DNA from: Photobacterium sp. SKA34
Lineage (GTDB): Bacteria > Pseudomonadota > Gammaproteobacteria > Enterobacterales > Vibrionaceae
Direction: 5' to 3'
Assembly (NCBI RefSeq): GCF_000153325.1
Contig: NZ_CH724142.1
Coordinates: 1 to 64,000, forward strand
Length of the DNA: 64,000 nucleotides
Of this stretch, positions 9,591 to 18,126 are shown piece by piece (the first letter of the stretch is position 1; every line of letters starts with the position of its first letter). The notes beneath the pieces are model-generated. The model was not told the origin of the DNA. It did not search any database and was given only the letters and a program-made list of their open reading frames with translations. Made by a program: the position numbers and the translations under genes.

Positions 9591-10061
9591 ATGAGCAGCT
9601 TTTCATTGAAATACAGACGTATTGGTACGTTTATGATTGATATGGCTATCGTGCAGATGTTTGCAATGATCGCCAAAGATATCTTCCTTGGTGTGGTTGG
9701 TTATATTACCAATGGTACAGGAGTATCGTTATCGCTTAACGATACAATGGCACTACCAGTATTGTTACTGTTAATTATTGGCATCATGGCATTATTTGTT
9801 GGTGTCTTTATGGGCTATCACTGGTTGTGTTATCGGTTACTTGGCACTTCATTATCACGCGCTTTGTTAAGTGTGAAAGTGATATCTAGCGATGATGAGC
9901 TGTTCACAAAGCAACGTTATTTAAAGCGTGAGTTTGATAAGATTTATCTATGTATTGCAACATTAGGGCTATATCCCCTCTATGCTGGTGCGCAATATCT
10001 GACGTTTACCAATCCACCTTGGCATGACAAAAAAAATCATACAAAAGTAGTAGAGCGATAA
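9591..10061 (+). CDS. RDD-family membrane protein
   Basis: A 156-residue integral membrane protein of the RDD family, whose function is generally unknown (some members affect ion transport). The N-terminal YRRIGTFMIDMAIV carries the Arg and Asp that name the family. Three hydrophobic helices follow at about 13-40, 55-80 and 118-135, with HWLCYRLLGTSLSRALL after the second. The start lies 7 bp after the EIICB stop and a terminator follows, so it is likely the second gene of that unit. The link to sugar transport is by position only. Confidence 0.75.
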   Translation: MSSFSLKYRRIGTFMIDMAIVQMFAMIAKDIFLGVVGYITNGTGVSLSLNDTMALPVLLLLIIGIMALFVGVFMGYHWLCYRLLGTSLSRALLSVKVISSDDELFTKQRYLKREFDKIYLCIATLGLYPLYAGAQYLTFTNPPWHDKKNHTKVVER

Positions 10062-10064
10062 ATA

Positions 10065-10094
10065 AAAACCGCAGTGAAAACTGCGGTTTTTTTT
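10065..10094. terminator. bidirectional terminator
   Basis: 10-bp perfect stem (10065-10074 with 10081-10090) with A and T tracts on both sides. It can serve both the RDD gene and the convergent LysO-type gene. Confidence 0.88.
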
Positions 10095-10112
10095 CACTTA
10101 TTTTTATCACTG

Positions 10113-11012
10113 TTATAGCGATAAGAAAAATAATATGAAAACTGGAACTAACAGGCTAAGAATAAAGCCACTGACAATGGCGATAGGTACGCAGCGCACA
10201 CCTCCTGTGTTTTGAATCACGGGTAGGGTGAAATCCATAGCCGTTGCCCCAGCATAACCAATAGCTGTATTGGGATAACGATGGATGAGTAGCGGAATTA
10301 ATATTAGCGCAAGGATCTCTCGCAGTAACTCGTTTAAAAATGCAGCGCCACCAAATACATTACCTAAGCCGTCGCCAATTAAAATACCCGCGAGAGAATA
10401 CCAACCAAAACCCGAAGCCATGGCTAAGCCATGATTAAGTGGGATACCTAGAATAAGTGCGCCGATTATCCCGCCTAGAAAAGATGTACTGATAATCACA
10501 GCAGCTATAATCATCCCTTTTTTGTTGAGCACTATTTGTTTTAACGTCATACCGCTATTACGTAATTGGATGCCAATAAAAAACAGTAATAGTAATAAAA
10601 TGGCCTCACTTGCTTGATCAACCCATGCCAAATTAATATTAAGTATTAAACCTACGATCAACCCGGCTGCTACAACAAAGACCAATTTAACTGATTCCAT
10701 CATCATCTTTGCCATCGGTAAATGATGGTGTCCATCAATCGTTTGTGTTGGCCATAAACGATCTAAAAAAGGGAGTGCAGCAAGGTTACATACACTGATT
10801 GAGATAAAAAATGTTGTGGTGTAGATAAGGATTTGGTTTAAGTTTTGGCTGAGATTATCTAGCGCAGCTATGCTTAATCCCATTAATGTCAAAATCACCA
10901 AGACTAAGCGGCTAGTTTGAGCATTAATAAAATCGAGGTGTTTTTTATTATGAAGAGGGATGAGATAGCCAATAATAAGCGGCAAAAAGATAAGTAGAAT
11001 CCCAGACAACAC
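10113..11012 (-). CDS. lysO: LysO-family (YbjE) L-lysine exporter
   Basis: Inner-membrane protein of the DUF340/LysO family; E. coli LysO exports lysine and its toxic analogues. The 299-residue protein has about eight to nine hydrophobic helices, with family-like stretches such as GFGWYSLAGILIGDGLG and GATAMDFTLPVIQNTGG. It starts with GTG at 11012, preceded by AAGGA at suitable spacing. In E. coli lysO is regulated by ArgP and a lysine leader; no such leader was seen in the 222 bp upstream. Confidence 0.85.
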   Translation of the reverse strand: MLSGILLIFLPLIIGYLIPLHNKKHLDFINAQTSRLVLVILTLMGLSIAALDNLSQNLNQILIYTTTFFISISVCNLAALPFLDRLWPTQTIDGHHHLPMAKMMMESVKLVFVVAAGLIVGLILNINLAWVDQASEAILLLLLFFIGIQLRNSGMTLKQIVLNKKGMIIAAVIISTSFLGGIIGALILGIPLNHGLAMASGFGWYSLAGILIGDGLGNVFGGAAFLNELLREILALILIPLLIHRYPNTAIGYAGATAMDFTLPVIQNTGGVRCVPIAIVSGFILSLLVPVFILFFLSL

Positions 11013-11234
11013 ATTAGTCCTTAAATATATTCAGAGAGTTAGTGATTTATTTGCTAGAGGATTTGGTTATGTAACACAAAGTAACCAGCAATAATGAATT
11101 CATTTATTTATATTTTTAACAGAAATCTAATTTAACACAGTGATAAAGAGGGAGTATATAGGCAAGTGGGGGCTTATAGATGGATGTTTCCCCCTTCTTT
11201 TTAAGTAAGAAAAAAAGAAGGGGTGAGGGTTAGG

Positions 11235-12158
11235 TCAGAATCCACTTTCACGAACGATGTTTTTCACTCGTTGATTAAATTCGTGAGCGGGTAAGTTAGT
11301 TAATTCATATATAACCTCAGCTCCTACAAGGTCGAGCTCAACATCATTTTCGTCGATAGCATCATCGTTATTTTTAAACAACAATAAGTGGTGTGCCATA
11401 CGGGCGATATCAAGATAACTTAACGCATCGTTATTATTTCCATAAGGCTGTCGTTTATTAGAGGCGATTTCAAGATAATCATTATCAAATCCCCACTCTT
11501 TTAATACGATCAAACTTGTTTTCATACAGGTTTCTTTGAAAATATATTTGGCAATATCGATATCAAGATAATTATCGTTTGCAATATAATTAAGATATTC
11601 GTAGATTAAACTAAAGACACCAATATCAGCCAGTAAGCCTGTTAATAGAGCTTTTTCCGGTTCTATTTTTAAGGGCTTTTCACTGTGCTTTATTAAGCTT
11701 TGACAAATTAGAGCCATCGTACCTGCAAATTGACGTGAACGAATCGCACTTTGACTGAGCAGTTGATTACAAGCAAGATTTTCAGTTTTTAGGTTTCGTA
11801 ATTCAGCAATTGCTTGCGCGGTAGCGATATCACGTACCCGCAACAATCCAAGACGAGAGACCGCAGTTAGAAGATCGTTACAGACAACATTACGGCGGTT
11901 AAATAATACCGTATTAGAGGTTCGAATAATGGTAGCGGTTAGGGCGGGATCATCAAGTAGTAAATCAGCCACGTCATGAATGGTGCTTTCATCATCATTA
12001 CATAATTGATTTAGCTTCATTAGCACATCAGGGATAGGAGGAAGCTTAAGCTTATTTTGTTGCGCAGATTGTTTTACTAAGTTACAAAACTCAGATTCCA
12101 ACGCTTTTATTTGATGATCACGGCTATGTTTTAACCAAAAAAAAGATAAATGCGACAT
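11235..12158 (-). CDS. HDOD-domain protein
   Basis: A 307-residue cytoplasmic protein. The HDOD domain (about 30-230) is recognisable from LPPIPDVLMKLNQL, DPALTATIIRTSNT and the helix series of the inactive HD fold. HDOD proteins act in signalling as adaptors and do not hydrolyse nucleotides; many control motility, biofilm or competence. No extra GGDEF or EAL domain is attached. Its neighbour on the same strand, the Lon-substrate-domain protein, is 123 bp further upstream and could be in the same unit. A start-codon ribosome site is weak. Confidence 0.82.
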   Translation of the reverse strand: MSHLSFFWLKHSRDHQIKALESEFCNLVKQSAQQNKLKLPPIPDVLMKLNQLCNDDESTIHDVADLLLDDPALTATIIRTSNTVLFNRRNVVCNDLLTAVSRLGLLRVRDIATAQAIAELRNLKTENLACNQLLSQSAIRSRQFAGTMALICQSLIKHSEKPLKIEPEKALLTGLLADIGVFSLIYEYLNYIANDNYLDIDIAKYIFKETCMKTSLIVLKEWGFDNDYLEIASNKRQPYGNNNDALSYLDIARMAHHLLLFKNNDDAIDENDVELDLVGAEVIYELTNLPAHEFNQRVKNIVRESGF

Positions 12159-12281
12159 GTAAAACTAATCTTATAAAATAATAATCAAATTCTATCGTTT
12201 GATAGCGTAATCGAGTAGTTTGTCTCGTAATTTATTTGAAGTGAGTAGGTTATAAATTAAAAATAAATGATGTTCATCCCA

Positions 12282-12869
12282 CTAATGGTTTAATTTATTA
12301 TCTTGAAGTAACTTTATTAAAAAACGAATGGCTAGATTGGGCGTTTTTTGATGAATCAGCATTTGCTTATACTTTACTTCTATCGGTAGTACTTCTAACC
12401 AACGTTGACAGACCCACGTCATATCATCAAACAATGCGGTAGGATATAAATGGCCTATTTCTGGTTGAGAAGAATAAAGTTGCTTTAATCGTTTGGCTAA
12501 ACACTCGTTACTCATTGTAATTTGAGAGGGAGCCCAAGTGTTAAAAGGCATACATTCGGCCACTAAAAGCTTATCATCATCAATCTTAATTTGTTCTATT
12601 TTGAGTAGATCGATACCTTCTACCGTAATACCTAATAAATCGCCCTCGAGTAGGTTGAAGTCTATGATTTTAACGTGCGTACTTAATGCAGGAACATCTT
12701 TAACTTCGCTGTGCTCACGTTCGCTATCTATCATTGCCATTACAAACCCTTTTTTAGAAATAAGGGCTTCTTTCACCATACGAATATGACGAGCTTGTGC
12801 AATTTTTAGCTGAGTTCTTCCATTGGGAAGAATGTGGTTTACATATGGGAACAATGGAATTTTTTTCAT
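12282..12869 (-). CDS. Lon N-terminal (substrate-binding) domain protein
   Basis: A 195-residue protein consisting only of a Lon-like N-terminal domain, with no ATPase or protease part. It begins MKKIPLFPYVNHILPNGRTQ and has the family pattern of beta strands (FVMAMIDSE, LLGITVEGIDLLKI). The internal ATG at 12869 is chosen because TGGAGC precedes it and the usual KIPLFP opening follows; the longer frame adds 17 residues unlike the family. Such proteins are common in marine gamma-proteobacteria and their function is unknown. Confidence 0.78.
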   Translation of the reverse strand: MKKIPLFPYVNHILPNGRTQLKIAQARHIRMVKEALISKKGFVMAMIDSEREHSEVKDVPALSTHVKIIDFNLLEGDLLGITVEGIDLLKIEQIKIDDDKLLVAECMPFNTWAPSQITMSNECLAKRLKQLYSSQPEIGHLYPTALFDDMTWVCQRWLEVLPIEVKYKQMLIHQKTPNLAIRFLIKLLQDNKLNH

Positions 12870-13175
12870 AGCTCCAGCGTATACTCTATTAACTGTAAAT
12901 ATCTTAAAGATAGTCGGCACTGATAATAATGATGATAGATATGCAATTCATTATTGATTCTTGCGTGATAAATGCTGCAAATCTAGTTTGATATACATTA
13001 TTTTTCGACAAAAAATATGCGAGTAATCTCATATTTGACTGCTGCTTATTTAATCTATAATGATTAGGAGCATACAATTGCTTTGTCGAATAATTAACAA
13101 TCTAATCTATTGTTTGGCTAGGTTATTTGACGTGTTTGGAATAATTGATTAATACCACATTATGGAGAATTAGTT
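12870..13175. other. divergent intergenic region before the TfoX-family gene
   Basis: 306 bp between the divergent Lon-domain and TfoX-family genes, AT-rich. No c-di-GMP-I (GEMM) riboswitch could be recognised here, although one precedes tfoY in Vibrio cholerae. No other RNA element is evident. Confidence 0.5.
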
Positions 13176-13775
13176 GTGACATCACCAAAGGAAGATTATT
13201 TAAATTATTTAAACAAGTTCGGACAACAAGAAAAACGATCCATGTTTGGTGGAACAGGAGTATTTATAGACGGTGCGATGTTTGCGATAGTTACACCGGC
13301 TTCTATGTATATTCGAGGTGGCGAAAAACTGGATCCGGAGTTAATAAAGTTAGGTTGTGCGAAATTTAAACATATAAAGAAAAGCAAAACGGCAACAGTT
13401 AATTATTACGAAATAAGAGAGCTTTTAGAAAAAGATCCGCAGGTTTGTAATCAATTAGTAGCTAAATCGATTGAGTTTTCATGTAAAGATAAGGCATTTA
13501 AGCAGTCTGGTGCGAGTAAACGTTTACGTGATTTACCCAATATGCGATTAACGCTTGAAAGAATGGTTAAACGAACAGGTGTATTAGATGTACCTACTTT
13601 TTTAGAGTTGGGTGCTGTTAATGTTTATCGTAAAGTATGCGAACACCATGGAGAAGAAGTCAATCGTAATTTGTTATGGATTTTTGCGGGGGCAGTCAAA
13701 GGCTGTCACTGGCAATTATTAACTGACGAGTATAAATCAGGCTTGCTTGAGCAATACCGTAGTATGGCTAATTAG
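13176..13775 (+). CDS. TfoX/Sxy-family regulator, probably TfoY-like
   Basis: A 199-residue protein with the two-domain Sxy layout: an N-terminal domain (about 1-105; KRSMFGGTGVFIDGAMFA, TATVNYY) and a C-terminal helix-hairpin-helix domain (about 120-195; RLRDLPNMRLTLERMVKR, WIFAGAVKGCHW). Family members act with CRP to switch on competence genes (TfoX) or type VI secretion and motility (TfoY). From memory, SMFGGTGVF and TATVNYY are closer to V. cholerae TfoY than to TfoX; this needs a tree. The GTG at 13176 follows TATGGAGAAT. It stands alone between the Lon-domain and LysR genes. Confidence 0.8.
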   Translation: MTSPKEDYLNYLNKFGQQEKRSMFGGTGVFIDGAMFAIVTPASMYIRGGEKLDPELIKLGCAKFKHIKKSKTATVNYYEIRELLEKDPQVCNQLVAKSIEFSCKDKAFKQSGASKRLRDLPNMRLTLERMVKRTGVLDVPTFLELGAVNVYRKVCEHHGEEVNRNLLWIFAGAVKGCHWQLLTDEYKSGLLEQYRSMAN

Positions 13776-13863
13776 TTGACACTATTCGGGGACTCATATT
13801 TATAGCTGAGCCCCGATCATTTTCTTGTTATGCTTGCTACTAGATTTTTAATGTGGCGGTATT

Positions 13864-14769
13864 ATGCAACTTTCTAACCTTTCTGGTTCTGTACTTTCTG
13901 GCTTACATTGCTTTCTTATAGCAGCTGAACAAATGAGCTTCACACGTGCGGCTGAAGTTTTATTTTTAACTCAAAGTGCGGTTAGCCATAAAATCAAAAA
14001 TCTTGAAGAAGCATTAGGCGTCCAACTCTTTATTCGTCAGCCTCGCAAACTGATACTCACAGATGAAGGACTTCTTTTAAAACAAGTGCTTGCAGCTAAC
14101 TTTGGCGATATTGCACACGAAATACGTGATTTGAAAAATGTTGAGCTAAGCGGTGATATAAATATTTCTGTACCACCAACGTTTGCTCAAACTTGGTTAT
14201 TACCCCGCTTAAAATCCTTTATTGACCTTTATCCCATGCTACGTATTCATTTGCGAACCCGTAATGAACTTGTCGATTTTCAAACAGAAAGTTTTGATTG
14301 CGCGATTTATTTTGGCAAAGGGGAATATCAAGGTTTGCATTCGTGTAAATTAATGGATGAAGCGATGCAGCCAGTGTGTAGCCATGATTATGCTATCGCA
14401 AATGATCTTTATGATAACCCTGAAGGTTTAATGCAATGTTTATTGCTCCATGATGCTGCGCCGTGGGCAAGGGCTGGGCGAAATGATGAATGGCAGCTAT
14501 GGGCAGAGCAATACGGTACTCAATTACCTGGATCGGAATGTACATTTGATCGTTCCGATTTGGCTTTACAAGCGGCTGAATGTGGGATCGGTGTTGCCAT
14601 GGGAAGGCACTCATTTATTGCTGAAAAGTTAGTGGAAAAACGGCTAGTTACACCTTTTGATATGATGGCACCATCACCTTTTAGTTATTATGTTGTGTGC
14701 CGGCATAACATGCAAAACACCCCTAAAATAAAAGCTTTTAGTGATTGGTTATTCAGTGAGATTGGTTAA
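13864..14769 (+). CDS. LysR-family regulator, DsdC-like
   Basis: A 301-residue transcription regulator with an N-terminal winged helix (FTRAAEVLFLTQSAVSHKI, then NLEEALGVQLF) and a periplasmic-binding-like effector domain. The effector domain has the stretches FDRSDLALQAAE and GIGVAMGR, which recall DsdC, the D-serine-responsive activator in E. coli. No dsdA or dsdX is beside it; the next gene, convergent, is D-lactate dehydrogenase. The target genes are therefore unknown. Confidence 0.8.
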   Translation: MQLSNLSGSVLSGLHCFLIAAEQMSFTRAAEVLFLTQSAVSHKIKNLEEALGVQLFIRQPRKLILTDEGLLLKQVLAANFGDIAHEIRDLKNVELSGDINISVPPTFAQTWLLPRLKSFIDLYPMLRIHLRTRNELVDFQTESFDCAIYFGKGEYQGLHSCKLMDEAMQPVCSHDYAIANDLYDNPEGLMQCLLLHDAAPWARAGRNDEWQLWAEQYGTQLPGSECTFDRSDLALQAAECGIGVAMGRHSFIAEKLVEKRLVTPFDMMAPSPFSYYVVCRHNMQNTPKIKAFSDWLFSEIG

Positions 14770-14811
14770 AATAAGCAGAGTGTTATTTTTAAAATCAATA
14801 CCATAAATAAA

Positions 14812-14844
14812 AATGCCGCTAAATTTTATATATTTAGCGGCATT
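14812..14844. terminator. bidirectional terminator
   Basis: Perfect 13-bp stem (14812-14824 with 14832-14844) between the convergent LysR and ldhA genes; A/T tracts flank both arms. Confidence 0.85.
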
Positions 14845-14849
14845 ATTTA

Positions 14850-15842
14850 TTAATCTAGCACTTCATTTCCTGATACTTTACCTTGATCAAAATCAGACAG
14901 ATTTTTCAGCGTAGTTTCAGCTATATTGCCCAAAGCTTCTTCCGTTAAAAAGGCTTGGTGTCCAGTGAAAAGTACGTTGTGACAGGATGATAAACGGCGG
15001 AATACATCATCTTGAATTACATCATTTGACTTGTCTTGGAAGAATAAATCTTTTTCATTTTCATACACATCAACACCCAACGCACCAATACGTTGTGATT
15101 TTAATGCTTCAACAGCATCGTTTGAATTGATAAGTCCACCACGGCTGGTATTAATGATCATGACGCCATCTTTCATTTTGTCGAAAGCCGCTTTATCAAG
15201 CATATGATAGTTTTCTTCTGACATAGGGCAGTGTAATGTGATCACATCTGCCACTTTGTAAATCTCATCAAGGCTTGCGTAAGTGACACCTAACTCAATC
15301 GCCGCTGGATTTGGATATGGGTCAAAAGCAAGAATATTCATGCCAAAGCCTTTTAAAATACGGATTGTCGCTAAGCCAATTTTACCCGTACCTACAACAC
15401 CAACGGTTTTACCGTGAAAGTTATAGCCGGTTAAGCCATCTAAGGAGAAGTTAGCATCACGAGTACGTTGATATGCTCGATGAATACGACGGTTAAGGCT
15501 CAGCATTAAGCCTAGTGTGTGCTCTGCGATAGACTCCGGCGAGTATGCTGGTACACGCACGATCTGCATCCCTTGTTTTTTCGCTTCTTCTAAATCGACC
15601 AAGTCGAATCCGGCACAACGCATCGCAATGACTTTAATGCCCTGTTTTGCTAAACACTTTAAGACAGGTGCACTCAAATCATCATTAACAAAGGCACAAA
15701 CTGCATCAAACCCTTCACTCATTTTAGCTGTTTGCTTATTGAGCGGGAAATCAAAGTAAGCGATCTTGTGGCCGAATTGTTGGTTGATTTTAGAGAAGGA
15801 TTCTTCGTCATATTTTTTTGCGCTAAAGAGTGCGATTTTCAT
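14850..15842 (-). CDS. ldhA: fermentative D-lactate dehydrogenase
   Basis: NADH-dependent reduction of pyruvate to D-lactate in the cytoplasm. The protein belongs to the D-2-hydroxyacid dehydrogenase family: GVVGTGKIGLATIRIL is the nucleotide-binding loop, ITLHCPMSEENYHML and INTSRGGLI carry the active-site region, and LFTGHQAFLTEEA holds the catalytic histidine. The ATG at 15842 is chosen (MKIALFSAKKYDEESF), giving 330 residues, the size of E. coli LdhA; the open frame begins eight codons earlier. Confidence 0.92.
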   Translation of the reverse strand: MKIALFSAKKYDEESFSKINQQFGHKIAYFDFPLNKQTAKMSEGFDAVCAFVNDDLSAPVLKCLAKQGIKVIAMRCAGFDLVDLEEAKKQGMQIVRVPAYSPESIAEHTLGLMLSLNRRIHRAYQRTRDANFSLDGLTGYNFHGKTVGVVGTGKIGLATIRILKGFGMNILAFDPYPNPAAIELGVTYASLDEIYKVADVITLHCPMSEENYHMLDKAAFDKMKDGVMIINTSRGGLINSNDAVEALKSQRIGALGVDVYENEKDLFFQDKSNDVIQDDVFRRLSSCHNVLFTGHQAFLTEEALGNIAETTLKNLSDFDQGKVSGNEVLD

Positions 15843-16055
15843 AAGACTAACTACCTTAATAAACATAATTATTATTTGTATTTATTAATACCATATCAAA
15901 TAACTCAGCTATTAGTATAAGAAAGGATCAAAAAGACAAATTGCAAACTTGATCTGTTTTCTTATTAATCAGTGAGTTCTAGTTGACGACAGCCCTTTAA
16001 AAAGTTGATGATATAGTCATATATTTGCACTTAAATTTATTAATCAGGATTCAAT

Positions 16056-17372
16056 ATGTTGTTGAAGAACGTTGTAGCAGGAGCAGGTGCGGTTACCGTG
16101 ATCCTTTGTTGGCCATTAGCCACAGGACAAATAGGTCAAAGTTTATATATGGGAGCCATTAAAGATTATCACAGCCCTTATATGACCATTACGAATCAAA
16201 GTTTTGAGCGCGGTTATCTTTCTTCTGATGCAGTCTCTCGTATTGAATTAAAAGATACCTTAAAAACAACATTTGAAGAGGAAGGTTTACCAACTACATG
16301 GTTAGTTAAGCATCATATTAAAAACGGATTCTTAGGTGTTAAGTCGAGCAGTGAATTAGAAATTGATAAACAAGTCGCCCCACTGATCAGTAGTATTTGG
16401 GGTGAAAATGTTCAACCTATCACCTTAGTGACCGATTCCTCTTTGACGGGAAATACCGATTTTACGATGACGATTAATCCGATTGATTATAATCAGTCAG
16501 GAGCTTTTGTTAAAAGCCAAGCTTTTGTGTTAACGGGCAGTGCAAATGCAGATGGTGCAGGTAAATTCAATTATACGTTACCTTCTATAAATGTGAAAAC
16601 AGATAGCGGTGAAGCCATGCAAGTGAATGCCTTTGAAGGTCAAGGTAGTGGTCAAATGCAGGGTAATTTCTGGATCGGTGATCAGACATTCAATTTAGGC
16701 AAAGCAAATTTCGCATCGGCAGATAATCAGCATCATGTTGAGTTAGAAGGCATGAGGATGATGATGAAAAATGCGTTAAGTCAGCCGAAAGATGAAAAAA
16801 CACCGACAGATGAAACACAGCAAGTAACGAATACGAATAATATTTCGATTAAGAAAATTGTGACCCTTGATGGTCAGCAATATACCGATTTCAATTTTGC
16901 ACTGGCATTAAAAGATCTTAACTATAAAGCGATTAGCCGTTTAGCAGTAATGGAAGAGGCTACAACGGTAGAGCAGCAACAAGCGCAGATGCAAGATGCA
17001 ATGCTTGCTCTAGATTTATTAGTTGCTAAAGGTGCCACTGTTGATTTATCTGATCTCAGCATGATGACAGAACAAGGTAAAGTGAATGCATCTCTTTTAC
17101 TTGAGCTTAAACCAGGCTTAGCGCGTGCGTCTGAAAACTTAGCTGCATTACCAAATAAATTAGTGGGTAATATTAACATCTCAATGCCAAAAGGTTTTGT
17201 ATCTAATGAACCACAGCTTGCAGCAAAAGTACCAGAACTACTGCAACAGAAGATCATTACAGAAGATCAAGATAGCTATAAATTAACTGTGAAAGTGGAA
17301 GGCTCACAGCTTGTCTTTGGTTCAGGTTTGAAAATCCCGCTAGCAATGCTGTCTATGCTGATGATGCATTAA
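16056..17372 (+). CDS. YdgA-family (DUF945) protein
   Basis: A 438-residue protein of the DUF945 family, of unknown molecular function; E. coli YdgA is a periplasmic or inner-membrane-anchored protein. An N-terminal hydrophobic segment (about 4-24) can act as an anchor or signal. The rest is beta-rich with the family opening SPYMTITNQSFERGYLSS. It stands alone between ldhA (divergent) and a CBS protein and ends in its own terminator. Confidence 0.82.
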   Translation: MLLKNVVAGAGAVTVILCWPLATGQIGQSLYMGAIKDYHSPYMTITNQSFERGYLSSDAVSRIELKDTLKTTFEEEGLPTTWLVKHHIKNGFLGVKSSSELEIDKQVAPLISSIWGENVQPITLVTDSSLTGNTDFTMTINPIDYNQSGAFVKSQAFVLTGSANADGAGKFNYTLPSINVKTDSGEAMQVNAFEGQGSGQMQGNFWIGDQTFNLGKANFASADNQHHVELEGMRMMMKNALSQPKDEKTPTDETQQVTNTNNISIKKIVTLDGQQYTDFNFALALKDLNYKAISRLAVMEEATTVEQQQAQMQDAMLALDLLVAKGATVDLSDLSMMTEQGKVNASLLLELKPGLARASENLAALPNKLVGNINISMPKGFVSNEPQLAAKVPELLQQKIITEDQDSYKLTVKVEGSQLVFGSGLKIPLAMLSMLMMH

Positions 17373-17392
17373 TAATAAACAATTGCTTAATG

Positions 17393-17424
17393 AAAAAGCG
17401 TCTCTAATTTTGAGGCGCTTTTTT
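17393..17424 (+). terminator. terminator after the YdgA-family gene
   Basis: 12-bp stem with one G-U pair (AAAAAGCG half at 17393) and a T6 run. Confidence 0.82.
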
Positions 17425-17600
17425 GTATCAATGTATTAATTATGAGTCAAAGAACCTTAACTGTTGATAAAAATACAAATTCTAATTTAGTAAATTTGAA
17501 GAAATAGGCTTAAATGTAATAAGGGGCAGGTTTTTAGCTATCAATAATAACTACAAAGGCTTGTCAGGTTTACATACTCAAAGGTAGTTTTGGGGGATAC

Positions 17601-18017
17601 ATGGAATCATTAAAAGTAAAAGATTATATGAACGTCCGCCCAGTGACATTCAGCGAATCAATGTCATTATCTGTAGCACTCGACAAGTTGCTGACAGCAA
17701 AACAAATTGGTGGACCTGTTATTAATGAATACAAGCAGGTTATCGGCTTTTTATCAGAACAAGATATGATCCATACATTACTGAAAGTGGGTTATCACTG
17801 CCAAGACTCTCATACTGTTAAAGATTGTATGCGTGATGATGTATTAACGGTCTCGAGTGATGATTCAATTATTGAATTAGCACAAATTATGACGGGTCAA
17901 AAACCTAAGATTTATCCTGTGGTTGATAATGGACAATTACTTGGTGTGATAACGCGTCGTGATGTTCTTACCGCGATCAGTACTCACTTAGGGGATTGCT
18001 TTAAACATCCACTTTAA
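17601..18017 (+). CDS. two-CBS-domain protein
   Basis: A 138-residue protein made of one pair of CBS domains (about 5-62 and 72-132), a Bateman module that usually binds adenine nucleotides. VKDYMNVRPVTFSESMSL opens the first and VKDCMRDDVLTVSSDDSI the second; each ends in a GFLSEQD or GVITRRD strand. There is no attached enzyme domain, so it is a stand-alone sensor of unknown partner. A GGGGGA ribosome site precedes the ATG. Confidence 0.88.
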   Translation: MESLKVKDYMNVRPVTFSESMSLSVALDKLLTAKQIGGPVINEYKQVIGFLSEQDMIHTLLKVGYHCQDSHTVKDCMRDDVLTVSSDDSIIELAQIMTGQKPKIYPVVDNGQLLGVITRRDVLTAISTHLGDCFKHPL

Positions 18018-18048
18018 TGCTATATATTTAAGTCTTAATTGATTATGT

Positions 18049-18077
18049 AAAGGCGCTATTTAGCGCCTTTATTTTTT
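18049..18077 (+). terminator. terminator after the CBS gene
   Basis: Perfect 10-bp stem (18049-18058 with 18061-18070, tight TT turn) and a T-rich tail. Confidence 0.82.
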
Positions 18078-18126
18078 AGTTGCAAATATGGATATTCGAG
18101 CTGTTTTATAAGGTATAGAGGTTTTA

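Noticed and set aside
12870..13175. Possible c-di-GMP-I riboswitch before the TfoX-family gene
   Set aside because: The region was searched by eye for the conserved core because V. cholerae tfoY has one; nothing matched.
13145..13369. 74-residue plus-strand frame overlapping the TfoX-family gene
   Set aside because: It lies in another frame over a well-supported regulator and has no motif.
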